NCBI GenBank assembly: GCA_938016265.1
Contig: CALLWB010000091.1
Span: 1 to 64,000 of the forward strand
Reading direction: 5' to 3'
From: an uncultured Saprospiraceae bacterium
GTDB lineage: Bacteria; Bacteroidota; Bacteroidia; Chitinophagales; Saprospiraceae
DNA: 64,000 nucleotides
Under the pieces are notes generated by a model. That model saw only the letters and a program-made list of their open reading frames with translations, ran no database searches and was not told the origin of the DNA. A program made the position numbers and the translations under genes. Positions 17,205 to 26,653 of the stretch are shown here, piece after piece. Numbering within the stretch: the first letter of the stretch is position 1; each line of letters starts with the position of its first letter.

Positions 17205-18572
17205 ATGAGAATCCACTTAATTGCAGTAGGGGGTAGCGCAATGCACAATATGGCTTTGGCGCTTCACGAAATTGGCCACGAGGTTTCAGGGTCAGATGAT
17301 GAAATTTACGATCCAGCACGTGGTCGACTAAGCAAAAAGGGGCTTCTCCCCGAAAATATGGGCTGGGATCCAGCAAGAATTATTTCCGATATCGATGCGA
17401 TTATACTAGGAATGCATGCCCGACTCGACAATCCTGAATTGAAAAGAGCACAGGAACTAAAGATCCCCATTTATTCCTACCCGGAATATGTATACAAAGA
17501 GTCAATTAACAAAAAACGAATAGTAGTAGCCGGTAGCCATGGGAAAACGACTACGACTGCAATGATTCTTCATGTTCTAAACCATCATCAGATTAACGCT
17601 GACTATTTGGTTGGGGCTCAACTAAAAGGTTTTGATACGATGGTACGCCTGTCCGATGCTCCCATCATTATACTGGAAGGGGATGAATACTTGAGTTCTC
17701 CCCTTGACCGTGTCCCCAAAATCCATTTTTACAAACCCCATGTGACCATTATCACCGGAATTGCCTGGGATCATATTAATGTATTCCCAACTTTCGAAAA
17801 TTACCTCGAACAATTTGAGCTATATATAGATATGATTGAAAAAGGCGGGACGCTAATCTATTATACAAAAGACAAGCATTTGCAAAAAATGGCCAAAGCC
17901 ACCACCAATCCCATAAACATAATAGACTACGATGTACCGAAATACGTGGTAGAAAACTATCAAACCCAATTACTGCTCACCGATGGTAAATTCCCCATCA
18001 AAATATTTGGTGTCCATAATTTGGAGAATATGACGGCTGCCCGACTCGCTTGCGCAGAGGTTGGTGTATCTGAAAATCAATTCTACGAAGCCATTCAAAG
18101 TTTTGAGGGAGCAGACAAACGGTTGCAGTGCCTTTCTATCAATGATCAAACGGCAGTGTACCTGGATTTTGCCCACGCTCCTTCCAAAGTCGAAGCAACT
18201 ATAAAAGCTTTCCGACAACAATTTCAAGACCGCAAACTTATCGCTTGCTTCGAACTGCACACCTTTAGTAGTTTGAACAAAAATTTCCTAAAACACTACA
18301 AGGACACCATGGTACTAGCAGACGAAGCTGTAATCTATTATAGCGAGCATACCTTAAAAATGAAAAAATTGCCCCCAATCTCTAGAGAAGAAGTAGCGGA
18401 AGCTTTTGCGCACCATAATATAAAGGTATTCACCAACAAGGAAGATCTGCTTGAATTATTAACCAACAAAAGCTGGAAGGACCAAAATCTACTACTAATG
18501 ACCTCTGGCAAATTTGGAGGAATCAACACGCAAGAATTAGCAAATCAAGTCGCCCCTAAAAAGGGGAATTGA
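17205..18572 (+). CDS. mpl: UDP-N-acetylmuramate:L-alanyl-gamma-D-glutamyl-meso-DAP ligase
   Basis: 455 residues from the ATG at 17205; an in-frame TTG 30 bp upstream is less likely because MRIHLIAVGGSAM matches the usual family start. The Mur ligase fold is clear: N-terminal GGSAMHNMA nucleotide-binding loop, ATP motif GSHGKTTTTAM, EGDEY and a C-terminal LLLMTSGKFGG. Mpl attaches the recycled tripeptide L-Ala-gamma-D-Glu-meso-DAP to UDP-MurNAc, so this is murein recycling and implies DAP-type peptidoglycan. It precedes a glycosyltransferase gene and the dcw cluster. Confidence 0.93.
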   Translation: MRIHLIAVGGSAMHNMALALHEIGHEVSGSDDEIYDPARGRLSKKGLLPENMGWDPARIISDIDAIILGMHARLDNPELKRAQELKIPIYSYPEYVYKESINKKRIVVAGSHGKTTTTAMILHVLNHHQINADYLVGAQLKGFDTMVRLSDAPIIILEGDEYLSSPLDRVPKIHFYKPHVTIITGIAWDHINVFPTFENYLEQFELYIDMIEKGGTLIYYTKDKHLQKMAKATTNPINIIDYDVPKYVVENYQTQLLLTDGKFPIKIFGVHNLENMTAARLACAEVGVSENQFYEAIQSFEGADKRLQCLSINDQTAVYLDFAHAPSKVEATIKAFRQQFQDRKLIACFELHTFSSLNKNFLKHYKDTMVLADEAVIYYSEHTLKMKKLPPISREEVAEAFAHHNIKVFTNKEDLLELLTNKSWKDQNLLLMTSGKFGGINTQELANQVAPKKGN

Positions 18573-18624
18573 ATGGTAATAAAGCGTACATCTAAGAAAA
18601 CTACAAAAGATATTAAGTACTAAC

Positions 18625-18655
18625 TTGGTGCTTAATATCTAATCCTCTATATTTG
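18625..18655 (+). promoter_or_regulatory. Promoter of the polyprenyl-phosphate glycosyltransferase gene
   Basis: TTG (18625-18627), a 20-bp spacer and a perfect TATATTTG (18648-18655). The predicted start of transcription is about 18660-18663, some 22 bp before the TTG start codon. Confidence 0.65.
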
Positions 18656-18683
18656 CGCATCTTTTTAAAACAATACTCACTAA

Positions 18684-19415
18684 TTGTCAGATAGCCTTGT
18701 TATAATACCCACGTACAACGAAAAGGAAAATGTAGCTAAAATCATACATGCTGTATTTTCTTTGGATAAGGAATTTGATATCCTTATTGTAGATGACGGT
18801 TCCCCTGATGGAACTGCAGATATCGTCAAGGAGTTGATGACTCGTTTTCCTAAACGATTGTTCATTCGGGAACGAACTGGAAAGCTAGGGCTTGGTACCG
18901 CTTATATTCTTGGTTTTAGGTACGCTCTGGAACATCGATATGAGTATATATTTGAAATGGATGCCGACTTTTCTCACAATCCTAAGGATTTGCTTCGCCT
19001 TTATGAAGCTTGCATCCAGCCAGATGTCGATATGACTGTTGGCTCTAGATATATTAAAGGTGGAAAATTGGAAAACTGGCCATTTAGTCGGGTGTTTATC
19101 TCATTTGGGGCTTCTATTTATACTAGAATGATTACCTGGATGCCTGTCAAGGATCCGACTGCTGGATTTGTTTGTTATTCACGAAAAGTACTGGAAAAAT
19201 TAGACCTAGAAAAAATCCGTTTCGTAGGCTATGCATTTCAGATCGAAATGAAATTTGCGACCCGATCCTTGGGTTTCAAAATCAAAGAAGTACCCATTAC
19301 TTTTACCGATAGGGTAGAGGGAGTCTCCAAAATGAGTGGCAGCATTGTAAAAGAAGCGGTCATGGGCGTCATCAAAATGAAATGGCAAAGCTTCTTTAAC
19401 TCTTATACCAAATAA
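18684..19415 (+). CDS. Polyprenol (dolichyl)-phosphate mannosyltransferase-like GT2
   Basis: 243 residues. A family 2 glycosyltransferase of the DPM1 type: VIIPTYNEKENV, DDGSPDGTA, EMDADFSHNPKDL with the DxD metal site, and VGSRYIKGG. It has no C-terminal membrane domain, as in soluble DPM1 enzymes. It should move a hexose (often mannose) from a nucleotide sugar to polyprenyl phosphate at the inner face of the membrane. The TTG start is used because a stop codon lies directly before it and no in-frame ATG fits the conserved start. It has its own promoter and lies between mpl and mraZ. Confidence 0.88.
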   Translation: MSDSLVIIPTYNEKENVAKIIHAVFSLDKEFDILIVDDGSPDGTADIVKELMTRFPKRLFIRERTGKLGLGTAYILGFRYALEHRYEYIFEMDADFSHNPKDLLRLYEACIQPDVDMTVGSRYIKGGKLENWPFSRVFISFGASIYTRMITWMPVKDPTAGFVCYSRKVLEKLDLEKIRFVGYAFQIEMKFATRSLGFKIKEVPITFTDRVEGVSKMSGSIVKEAVMGVIKMKWQSFFNSYTK

Positions 19416-19549
19416 GATCGTCCAAATATCCTTTTAAGGAGTCAAAACCAACACCTCAAGACTCCAAATCTCCATTCTGTACAAAATAGTCTAATAAATT
19501 AGCTGTTTTTTAGCTTTTTATCTTGTTTTCCCACAAAACCACCCAAAAC

Positions 19550-19566
19550 TGACACTTTTTCCCACC
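19550..19566 (-). promoter_or_regulatory. Distal inverted copy of the mraZ box
   Basis: On the minus strand this reads GGTGGGAAAAAGTGTCA, a 16/17 match to the mraZ box just upstream of mraZ (19854-19870), about 300 bp away and in opposite orientation. It may be a second MraZ-binding site. Confidence 0.45.
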
Positions 19567-19785
19567 TTTTGATAAAAAATCAAAATTTCATCAAATTTTT
19601 AGTCCATTTTTGTTCTTTTTAGAACTGAATTTTATGTTTGCAACGCTCAGATTATTGATAAGTGCAATATGTAAGCCGTTATAAACTGAAAATGGGTAAA
19701 AATTTTTATACCCAATAACAATGCTTTTTGTAAATAATTAGTTTACAAAATAGCTTAGTGTAAACTATTTGACTTTATAATTAAA

Positions 19786-19793
19786 TAAATTTG
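19786..19793 (+). promoter_or_regulatory. Possible -7 element for the mraZ/dcw operon
   Basis: A perfect TAAATTTG lies 131 bp before mraZ. The nearest TTG (19769-19771) is only 14 bp upstream, so the -33 half is not convincing. Confidence 0.35.
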
Positions 19794-19853
19794 TTTCTAA
19801 TTGTGCATTAATTTGTTTTAATCGAAAAATGTGGAAAACTTTTTTCAAAAAAA

Positions 19854-19880
19854 GGTGGGAAAAAGTGGCAAGAAGTGGAA
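19854..19880 (+). promoter_or_regulatory. MraZ operator repeats
   Basis: Three TGGNA units (TGGGA, TGGCA, TGGAA) start at 19856, 19866 and 19876, exactly 10 bp apart, 44 bp before mraZ. MraZ proteins bind direct repeats of TGGG-like pentamers with five-base spacers in front of their own operon, so this is very probably the autoregulatory site. Confidence 0.7.
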
Positions 19881-19923
19881 ATTTCCTTTACATTTGAACC
19901 ATAGTTATTAGCAATAAAGCAAT

Positions 19924-20394
19924 ATGCAACAGTTTTTAGGCGAATTTGAATGTAAAGTGGACGCGAAAGGCCGCTTCAAGCTCCCCGCTGTCTTAGTAAA
20001 GCAGCTAGGCGCCGCCGAATATGCATTTGTTGTGAATCGTGGCTTTGAAGAGTGTTTAGTGTTGTATCCCAAAACTGCTTGGGATTCTATCTCGAAAGAG
20101 ATCAATTCATTAAACATGTATGTGAAGAAGAATCGGGATTTTGCCCGTTACTTTTATAGAGGCGCAACAGAATTAGTGCTTGATAACTCTGAAAGAATCA
20201 ACATACCCAAACGATTACTTCAATATGCTGGAGTAGAAAAAGAAATTATCGTATTCGCTTATCATAATCGAATCGAGCTTTGGTCGAAAGGAAAATATGA
20301 CCAATTGTTGGATGATGAACCTACAGACTTTGCTGATTTAGCAGAAGACGTAATGGGGAATGTAAATGCGGCCGACGGTAATGAGTTATCATGA
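19924..20394 (+). CDS. mraZ: Transcriptional regulator MraZ
   Basis: 156 residues with two SpoVT/AbrB-like halves. The DxxxR-type signatures are VDAKGRFKLP (first half) and NSERINIPKRLL (second half). MraZ forms a ring that binds repeats upstream of its own operon and tunes dcw expression; matching repeats lie at 19854-19880. It is the first gene of the division and wall cluster and overlaps rsmH by 14 bp. Confidence 0.95.
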   Translation: MQQFLGEFECKVDAKGRFKLPAVLVKQLGAAEYAFVVNRGFEECLVLYPKTAWDSISKEINSLNMYVKKNRDFARYFYRGATELVLDNSERINIPKRLLQYAGVEKEIIVFAYHNRIELWSKGKYDQLLDDEPTDFADLAEDVMGNVNAADGNELS

Positions 20395-21277
20395 TCCAGT
20401 ATTGCTTCACGAAAGCGTGGAAGCATTGAATTTGAAAATTGACGGTATCTATGTAGATGCTACTTTTGGAGGGGGAGGTCACTCCCGTTTGATTCTCGAA
20501 AAATTGGGGCCTGATGGGAAGTTATTTTCCTTCGACCAGGACCTCGACGCACAATCAAACTTGATAGATGACAGTCGCTTTACCTTCCTCCCGGCAAATT
20601 TTAGATACCTCAAACGATTTTTAAAACTTAATGGCGTAAAACAAGTAGACGGCATTTTGGCAGATTTAGGAGTTTCATCTCACCAACTAAATCAACCAGA
20701 ACGCGGATTCTCCTACCGATTTGAAGCAGACCTGGACATGAGAATGGACAAGGAAGGGGAAAAAACGGCAGCGCATGTTATCAATAAGTATAGTGAAAAA
20801 GACCTGGTTCAGGTTTTTAGTGAATACGGAGAAGTAAGGAATTCAAAAACGTTGGCAAAGGCTATCGTTGATGCTAGAAAAGTAAAGGAGGTGAAATCAA
20901 TCAACCAGTTCCTTGTAGCAATTGAAGATGTAGTCAGAGGGAGCCGACCTAGATATCTCGCCCAGGTTTTTCAAGCACTTCGAATAGAAGTAAATGAAGA
21001 GCTGGAAGCGCTAAAAGACTTTTTAAAAGAAAGCCTTGAAGTGCTAAGGCCCGGAGGCAGACTTTCCGTGATCTCTTACCATTCTCTCGAAGACAGATTG
21101 GTGAAGAACTTTATGAAGAAGGGAGGTTTTGGAAATGAATTTATTCAAGATGATTTTGGGAATATTTATCGTCCTTTTAAGCTCATTACTAAGAAAGCAC
21201 TAGAGCCAGGAAAGGAAGAAATTAAAATGAACTCAAGAGCCAGAAGCGCAAGATTTAGAGTCGCAGAAAAAAAGTAA
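20381..21277 (+). CDS. rsmH: 16S rRNA (cytosine-1402-N4) methyltransferase
   Basis: 298 residues from the ATG at 20381; the ATG 15 bp upstream adds only MRPTV and is less likely because MSYHDPVLLHES is the family start. SAM motif YVDATFGGGGHS, then DGILADLGVSSHQL, QVFQALRIEVN and ISYHSLEDRLVK are diagnostic. It methylates C1402 of 16S rRNA. It overlaps the end of mraZ by 14 bp and abuts ftsL with no gap, so the genes are translationally coupled. Confidence 0.96.
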   Translation: MSYHDPVLLHESVEALNLKIDGIYVDATFGGGGHSRLILEKLGPDGKLFSFDQDLDAQSNLIDDSRFTFLPANFRYLKRFLKLNGVKQVDGILADLGVSSHQLNQPERGFSYRFEADLDMRMDKEGEKTAAHVINKYSEKDLVQVFSEYGEVRNSKTLAKAIVDARKVKEVKSINQFLVAIEDVVRGSRPRYLAQVFQALRIEVNEELEALKDFLKESLEVLRPGGRLSVISYHSLEDRLVKNFMKKGGFGNEFIQDDFGNIYRPFKLITKKALEPGKEEIKMNSRARSARFRVAEKK

Positions 21278-21628
21278 ATGTCAGAAGAAGAAAAAAATAT
21301 CGAAGAGGTAAAGAAGCCAGCATTAAAGCCTGCAAAAAATACAAAATTTGCTAGTGCTTATTTGCTGATTAAGAATTTGCCCTACATTTTTTTCGTCGGA
21401 TTTCTGGCAACTATTTATATAGCTAATGCGCATTTTGCAGAGAAAAAAGTAAGAGACATACAAGTACTCCAAAAGGAAATGAAAGAAAACCGATGGAAGT
21501 ACATGTCACTCAAATCTCAGCTAATGTTCAACAGCAAACAGGTAGAAGTGGCTAAGCAAGTAGCTCCACTCGGCCTCAAAGAATTGACAACAAAACCAAA
21601 GAAAATAGTAGCGGCAAAAGGTCGCTAA
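21278..21628 (+). CDS. ftsL: FtsL-like division protein
   Basis: 116 residues. A basic cytosolic N-terminus of about 33 residues leads to one membrane helix (about 34-53), followed by a periplasmic coiled-coil-like stretch (about 55-95). This topology and the place between rsmH and ftsI match the divergent FtsL of Bacteroidota. FtsL forms the FtsQLB scaffold that activates septal FtsW-FtsI. Identification rests on topology and position more than on sequence. Confidence 0.8.
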   Translation: MSEEEKNIEEVKKPALKPAKNTKFASAYLLIKNLPYIFFVGFLATIYIANAHFAEKKVRDIQVLQKEMKENRWKYMSLKSQLMFNSKQVEVAKQVAPLGLKELTTKPKKIVAAKGR

Positions 21629-21642
21629 TAAGATGCTCGTAA

Positions 21643-21748
21643 TATTTTTGACTCTGTATTAATGTAGTCTGCATTCCGTCTACTGTGCTCAGAGATGATT
21701 GAATTGGATGTGATAACTAAACGCACGCAAACGGAATGCAGATATTTT
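21643..21748 (+). promoter_or_regulatory. Intergenic hairpin between ftsL and ftsI
   Basis: TCTGCATTCCGT (21668-21679) is perfectly complementary to ACGGAATGCAGA (21731-21742), with a 51-base loop and then TATTTTTT. A TATTTTTG at 21643-21650 resembles a -7 element but lacks a spaced TTG. The structure could act as a partial terminator or attenuator inside the cluster. Confidence 0.45.
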
Positions 21749-21793
21749 TTGAATTACTCAGAATAAGAAATAAAGAACATTGGAAATCAGATC

Positions 21794-23908
21794 ATGGACG
21801 TTAAAAATGAAATACTGTGGAGGATTTATCTGGTATTCCTGTTCTTGGTAATGTGCGGAGCAATGGTCTTCATGAAAGCTGTAAAAGTGCAGGTTTGGGA
21901 AGGAGATCGTTGGAGATCAATGGCGGACAGTCTTTATTATGACTACCGCTCGGTCAAAGCAGAGAGAGGTAATATTTATTCCGCAGACGGAAGTTTATTA
22001 GCCACCTCAATTCCCAATTTTGAAATACGAATGGACTTGAAAGCCCCAGGACTCAAGGACGAGACGTTTGTGAAATATAGAGACACATTAGCTTTCTGCC
22101 TTTCAAACATGCGTACCGGGCAATATACTCCTGGAGGATACAGCAATCTGTTGAACAAATCTAAGGAGAAAGGCAACAGATACGCTCTTTTACTGAAAGA
22201 CGTCACTTATCCTGAATTGCAGAAAATTAAGAGTTTTCCAATTTTCAACAAAGGAAGATACGCTGGCGGACTGATTGTAGAGCGAAAGAGCCAACGATCA
22301 AAACCCTTCAAAATGCTGCTTCACAGAAGCCTTGGATATGTAAGGGAGAATTCGAAACCAGTAGGATTGGAAGGTTCTTTTGATGAAATACTAGCAGGCG
22401 AACAAGGAATGAGGTTGATGCAAAGAATCTCAGGTAGCACTTGGATTCCGGTTAACGATTTGACAGAAATCGAACCGCAAAATGGTAAAGACATCGTAAC
22501 AACAATTGATGTAAATATACAAGACGTAACAGAGAACGCTCTGTTAAAAGCGATCAAAAAACATAACGCAAAACACGGTTGCGCAATCGTGATGGAAGTA
22601 AAAACAGGCAAGATCAGAGCCATTGCCAATATAGGGAGAACGGAGGAAGATGATTTGTGGGAAACCTACAATTATGCAGTAGGAGCCAGCACTCAACCTG
22701 GCTCTACTTTTAAACTTCCTGCAATGATGGCGCTGCTTGAAGACGGTTATGTGGATCTGGAAGATTCGATCTTTATAAACAAAGGTCAAATGGAATTTGC
22801 CGGAGAAATGATGGAAGATGCCTCTAAACACAACCTCGAAAAGGCAACGGTTAGAAACATCTTTGAAATGTCTTCCAACGTAGGGATCGCAAGTTTGATT
22901 TATAAGCATTATAAGGAAGCCGGACGTTCAGAACGATTTATTAATCACCTGAAAAATTTCCGACTACACCAGCAAACTGGAATCGAGATAAACGGAGAAG
23001 GTGAACCTTATATAAAGAATGCGTTTGAAGGCGATTGGAGCCAGATCACACTCCCTTGGATGTCGATCGGCTACGAACTTCGACAAACGCCGCTGCAAAC
23101 ATTGACATTTTATAACGCTGTGGCAAACGACGGCAGAATGATGAAGCCTTATCTGGTAACAGACATTCAGGAGTACGGCAAAACCATCGAAAGCATCGGG
23201 CCAACAGTATTAAAGCGAAGTATCGCTAGACATAAGACCATCGCAAAGGCGAAGGAACTACTTGAAGGGGTAATAGAAACAGGAACAGCAGACAACATAA
23301 AATCTGATTCCTACAAGATTGCTGGTAAAACAGGAACCGCCATCCTCAATTATCAAAGGAATATGGCAGACAGCAGAAAAAGATATCAATCTTCTTTCGT
23401 TGGTTACTTTCCTGCGGATGATCCGGTTTATTCTTGTATCGTTTTGGTGAGCACACCAAGACAAGGAGGATTTTATGGTGGAACAGTCGCTGCACCGGTA
23501 TTTAAAGAAATTGCGGATAAGTGTTACGCTACAAATGTAGAAATGCACGACCCAATTAATGGAGGAAAAAAACCTGAGCTAATCGCTCAACAGCTTCCAA
23601 ATGCCAGAGCAGGATTTACCATGGATGTAACAAATGTGCTTGACTATTTGGAGTTGCCAAAGAAAGTAAAGGCTTCTACCAATTGGACATACATGACGAC
23701 ACAGGAAGACACTTTGGCAGTTTTAAATAAGGTGATCAAAGAAAATATAGTGCCGGATGTACGAGGGATGGGATTAAGAGATGCCATGTTTCTATTAGAA
23801 AACGAAGGATTGAAAGTTAAATCGAAAGGACTGGGGAAGGTGGTAAAACAATCCATTAAACCCGGAACAACTTGCAAAGGACAAACGGTTTATCTCAATT
23901 TATACTAA
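21794..23908 (+). CDS. ftsI: Septal peptidoglycan transpeptidase (class B PBP) with PASTA domain
   Basis: 704 residues. One N-terminal membrane helix (about 8-27), a PBP dimer region, and a transpeptidase domain with STFK as the active-site serine motif (GSTFKLP), SSN (SSNVGIASL) and KTGTA. A single PASTA domain closes the protein (about 640-704, VPDVRGMGLRDA). The length and PASTA tail fit FtsI/PBP3-like proteins of Bacteroidota. It cross-links septal murein with FtsW. murE follows after 4 bp. Confidence 0.94.
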   Translation: MDVKNEILWRIYLVFLFLVMCGAMVFMKAVKVQVWEGDRWRSMADSLYYDYRSVKAERGNIYSADGSLLATSIPNFEIRMDLKAPGLKDETFVKYRDTLAFCLSNMRTGQYTPGGYSNLLNKSKEKGNRYALLLKDVTYPELQKIKSFPIFNKGRYAGGLIVERKSQRSKPFKMLLHRSLGYVRENSKPVGLEGSFDEILAGEQGMRLMQRISGSTWIPVNDLTEIEPQNGKDIVTTIDVNIQDVTENALLKAIKKHNAKHGCAIVMEVKTGKIRAIANIGRTEEDDLWETYNYAVGASTQPGSTFKLPAMMALLEDGYVDLEDSIFINKGQMEFAGEMMEDASKHNLEKATVRNIFEMSSNVGIASLIYKHYKEAGRSERFINHLKNFRLHQQTGIEINGEGEPYIKNAFEGDWSQITLPWMSIGYELRQTPLQTLTFYNAVANDGRMMKPYLVTDIQEYGKTIESIGPTVLKRSIARHKTIAKAKELLEGVIETGTADNIKSDSYKIAGKTGTAILNYQRNMADSRKRYQSSFVGYFPADDPVYSCIVLVSTPRQGGFYGGTVAAPVFKEIADKCYATNVEMHDPINGGKKPELIAQQLPNARAGFTMDVTNVLDYLELPKKVKASTNWTYMTTQEDTLAVLNKVIKENIVPDVRGMGLRDAMFLLENEGLKVKSKGLGKVVKQSIKPGTTCKGQTVYLNLY

Positions 23909-23912
23909 AGAC

Positions 23913-25367
23913 TTGAAAACTTTAAACGAAATATTAACCGGAGTACAGATCAAAGATGCTGTTGGGATAACGAAGAATCCGGTTGCTACGATAACATTTG
24001 ATTCCCGAAACGTCGGGAATGACGCCATGTTTGTGGCATTGAAGGGCACAAAAACAGATGGACATCAATACATCCAAAAAGCAATTGACAGCGGGGCAAC
24101 CTCTGTTGTTTGTGAAGAGTTGCCAAAGTCTCTGAATTCGAGTGTTACTTACATAGTAGTTAAGTCTACTTATGAAGCGCTTGGCCAAATGGCTTCCAAC
24201 TACTTCGACAATCCTTCCGAGCAAATTTCCCTAATAGGAATAACCGGAACGAATGGCAAAACGACGACAGCCACCTTGCTTCACAACCTGTTTACCGAGT
24301 TGGGATATAAAGTAGGATTACTTTCTACTGTAGAAAACAAGATAGGAGATCAAGCGATCCCCTCCAACTTTACTACACCGTATCCGATGGAACTTAACGA
24401 GTTGCTAGCTAAAATGGTAGATGAAGGATGCGAATTTGCTTTCATGGAAGTTAGCTCCCACGCGGTGGATCAACGAAGAATCGCTGGGTTGAAGTTTTCT
24501 GGTGGCGTTTTCACCAATCTGACTTTAGATCATCTAGATTATCATAAAACCTTTAAGGAATATATTAACGCGAAAAAACGGTTTTTTGATGACCTCCCGA
24601 CGGATGCCTTTGCATTGATAAATGTAGATGATCGAAAAGGAAAGGTAATGGTACAAAACACCAAAGCAACCGTAAAAAGTTACGCCATGAAAAGCATGGC
24701 AGACTTCAAAGTCAGAATCATTGAAAACAGATTGTCCGGGTTAATTCTTCAATTGGATAACACTGAGTTTTACGCAAGATTGATTGGCGAGTTCAATGCT
24801 TACAATCTACTTGCTGTTTATGCTACAGCGATTTTATTGGAAGAAGAAACAACGGATATCCTAGTAGCATTGAGCAGCATCGACTCGGTAGAAGGCAGAT
24901 TCGACTATATCGTCAACGAAAAAAGAAACATTGTCGGTATCGTGGATTATGCACATACACCGGATGCTCTAGAAAAAGTACTGACTACGATTGATGTACT
25001 TCGAACAAAGAAAGAAAAAGTCATCACGCTTGTCGGATGTGGAGGAGACCGGGATCGCACAAAGCGCCCTGAAATGGCAAAAGTTGCTTGTAGATACAGC
25101 AATCAAGTCATCTTAACCTCAGACAATCCAAGAAGTGAAGACCCAGAGGCGATTATTGACGAAATGGAAACAGGAGTGCCACAAAATGCCCAGGGAAAAG
25201 TGATCTCGATCACCAACAGAAAGCAAGCAATTAAAGCAGCTTGCCAGATGGCAAACAATGGAGATATCATTTTAATAGCTGGCAAAGGCCACGAAAAATA
25301 TCAAGAAATAAAAGGGATTAAATATCCTTTTGATGATAAGGAATTACTAGCAGAGAATTTATTATAA
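23913..25367 (+). CDS. murE: UDP-MurNAc-L-Ala-D-Glu:meso-DAP ligase
   Basis: 484 residues with TTG as start codon, 4 bp after the ftsI stop; no in-frame ATG fits. Mur ligase motifs: GITGTNGKTTTATLL (ATP loop), TNLTLDHLDYH, and DNPRSEDP, whose DNPR is the signature of meso-DAP rather than lysine addition. It adds the third amino acid to the stem peptide in the cytosol. This agrees with the DAP-specific mpl nearby. Confidence 0.96.
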   Translation: MKTLNEILTGVQIKDAVGITKNPVATITFDSRNVGNDAMFVALKGTKTDGHQYIQKAIDSGATSVVCEELPKSLNSSVTYIVVKSTYEALGQMASNYFDNPSEQISLIGITGTNGKTTTATLLHNLFTELGYKVGLLSTVENKIGDQAIPSNFTTPYPMELNELLAKMVDEGCEFAFMEVSSHAVDQRRIAGLKFSGGVFTNLTLDHLDYHKTFKEYINAKKRFFDDLPTDAFALINVDDRKGKVMVQNTKATVKSYAMKSMADFKVRIIENRLSGLILQLDNTEFYARLIGEFNAYNLLAVYATAILLEEETTDILVALSSIDSVEGRFDYIVNEKRNIVGIVDYAHTPDALEKVLTTIDVLRTKKEKVITLVGCGGDRDRTKRPEMAKVACRYSNQVILTSDNPRSEDPEAIIDEMETGVPQNAQGKVISITNRKQAIKAACQMANNGDIILIAGKGHEKYQEIKGIKYPFDDKELLAENLL

Positions 25368-25388
25368 CACAAAGAGAACAAGAAACAA

Positions 25389-26639
25389 TTGCTGTACTAT
25401 TTATTTAAATATTTGGAAGAACTAGGAGGACCGGCGTTGTTCAACTTCCTTTCCTTCCGTGCACTTGCAGCGATGATTTTGTCTTTGTTGATCTCTGTTA
25501 TTATCGGTGAAAAGATCATCGGTAAATTGCAAAAACACCAGGTAGGGGAGACGATTAGAGATTTAGACCTGGCTGGGCAAATGGCAAAAAAAGGAACGCC
25601 GACGATGGGTGGAATTATCATCATCATGGCCATTTTAGTTCCTTGTATCCTGTTTGCGAAGATTGCGAATATTTATATCATTTTGATGATTGTCGCCACC
25701 GTTTGGATGGGACTAATCGGATTCTTAGACGATTACATCAAAGTGTTCAAAAAGAATAAAGAGGGACTTAAAGGTAAGTTCAAAGTGATAGGACAAGTGG
25801 TCCTTGGATTATTGGTGGGAATAGTGATGTTTTTTCATGAAGATGTGGTTGTTAGAATGGAGCCGGCAGAAGCAGCATTATATGGATATGATGTAGTAGA
25901 AACGGTGGAAGCACCAGATCGATTCAATCCAGGGAAAACCAAACAATGGGTTTATGTGAAATCCACCTTGACAAATGTGCCTTTTTTGAAGGACAATGAA
26001 CTAGACTACGCGAAGTTCTTGCCTTTCTTAGGAGATAATGCCAAAAAGATGGCATGGATAGTATTTATTCCGCTGGTTATTTTGATAGTTACAGCAGTGT
26101 CCAATGCGGCCAACCTGACAGACGGTTTGGATGGTTTAGCGACAGGGGTTTCTGCGATTATCGGTGCAACGCTTGGCTTGTTTGCCTACTTATCAGGGAA
26201 CGCCATTTTTGCCGACTATCTAAACATCATGTACCTCCCGCATACTGGAGAGTTGCTGATTTTTACCGCCTGTTTCCTAGGAGCGTGTATCGGATTTTTA
26301 TGGTACAACGCATACCCTGCCCAAGTTTTTATGGGAGATACAGGCAGCTTGACACTAGGAGGAATTATCGCAGTATTAGCAGTAATACTGAGAAAGGAAT
26401 TATTGATACCTGTTTTATGTGGAATTTTCGTAGTAGAAAATTTATCCGTGATGATTCAGGTGGGATACTTCAAATATAGTAGGAAAAAATATGGTGAAGG
26501 ACGACGAGTCTTTTTAATGTCTCCACTCCATCACCATTATCAAAAGAAAAATATCCCAGAGCCAAAAATAGTAGCTCGGTTCTGGATTGTAGGAATTTTG
26601 TTGGCTGCATTGGCAGTCATCACCCTGAAAATCAGGTAA
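25389..26639 (+). CDS. mraY: Phospho-MurNAc-pentapeptide transferase
   Basis: 416 residues starting with TTG ([10 protein letters not shown] is the usual MraY start in this phylum, and there is no nearby ATG). It is a polytopic membrane protein with about ten helices. Conserved parts are [16 protein letters not shown] with the catalytic aspartates, [10 protein letters not shown], and FMGDTGSL, plus MSPLHHHYQ. It makes lipid I at the inner membrane from UDP-MurNAc-pentapeptide and undecaprenyl phosphate. It starts 21 bp after murE. Confidence 0.96.
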   Translation: MLYYLFKYLEELGGPALFNFLSFRALAAMILSLLISVIIGEKIIGKLQKHQVGETIRDLDLAGQMAKKGTPTMGGIIIIMAILVPCILFAKIANIYIILMIVATVWMGLIGFLDDYIKVFKKNKEGLKGKFKVIGQVVLGLLVGIVMFFHEDVVVRMEPAEAALYGYDVVETVEAPDRFNPGKTKQWVYVKSTLTNVPFLKDNELDYAKFLPFLGDNAKKMAWIVFIPLVILIVTAVSNAANLTDGLDGLATGVSAIIGATLGLFAYLSGNAIFADYLNIMYLPHTGELLIFTACFLGACIGFLWYNAYPAQVFMGDTGSLTLGGIIAVLAVILRKELLIPVLCGIFVVENLSVMIQVGYFKYSRKKYGEGRRVFLMSPLHHHYQKKNIPEPKIVARFWIVGILLAALAVITLKIR

Positions 26640-26653
26640 ACGTTCTTTGAAAT

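Noticed and set aside
19438-19465. GGAGTC/GACTCC hairpin after the glycosyltransferase gene
   Set aside because: Only 6 bp with a 16-base loop and no T-run, too weak to call a terminator.
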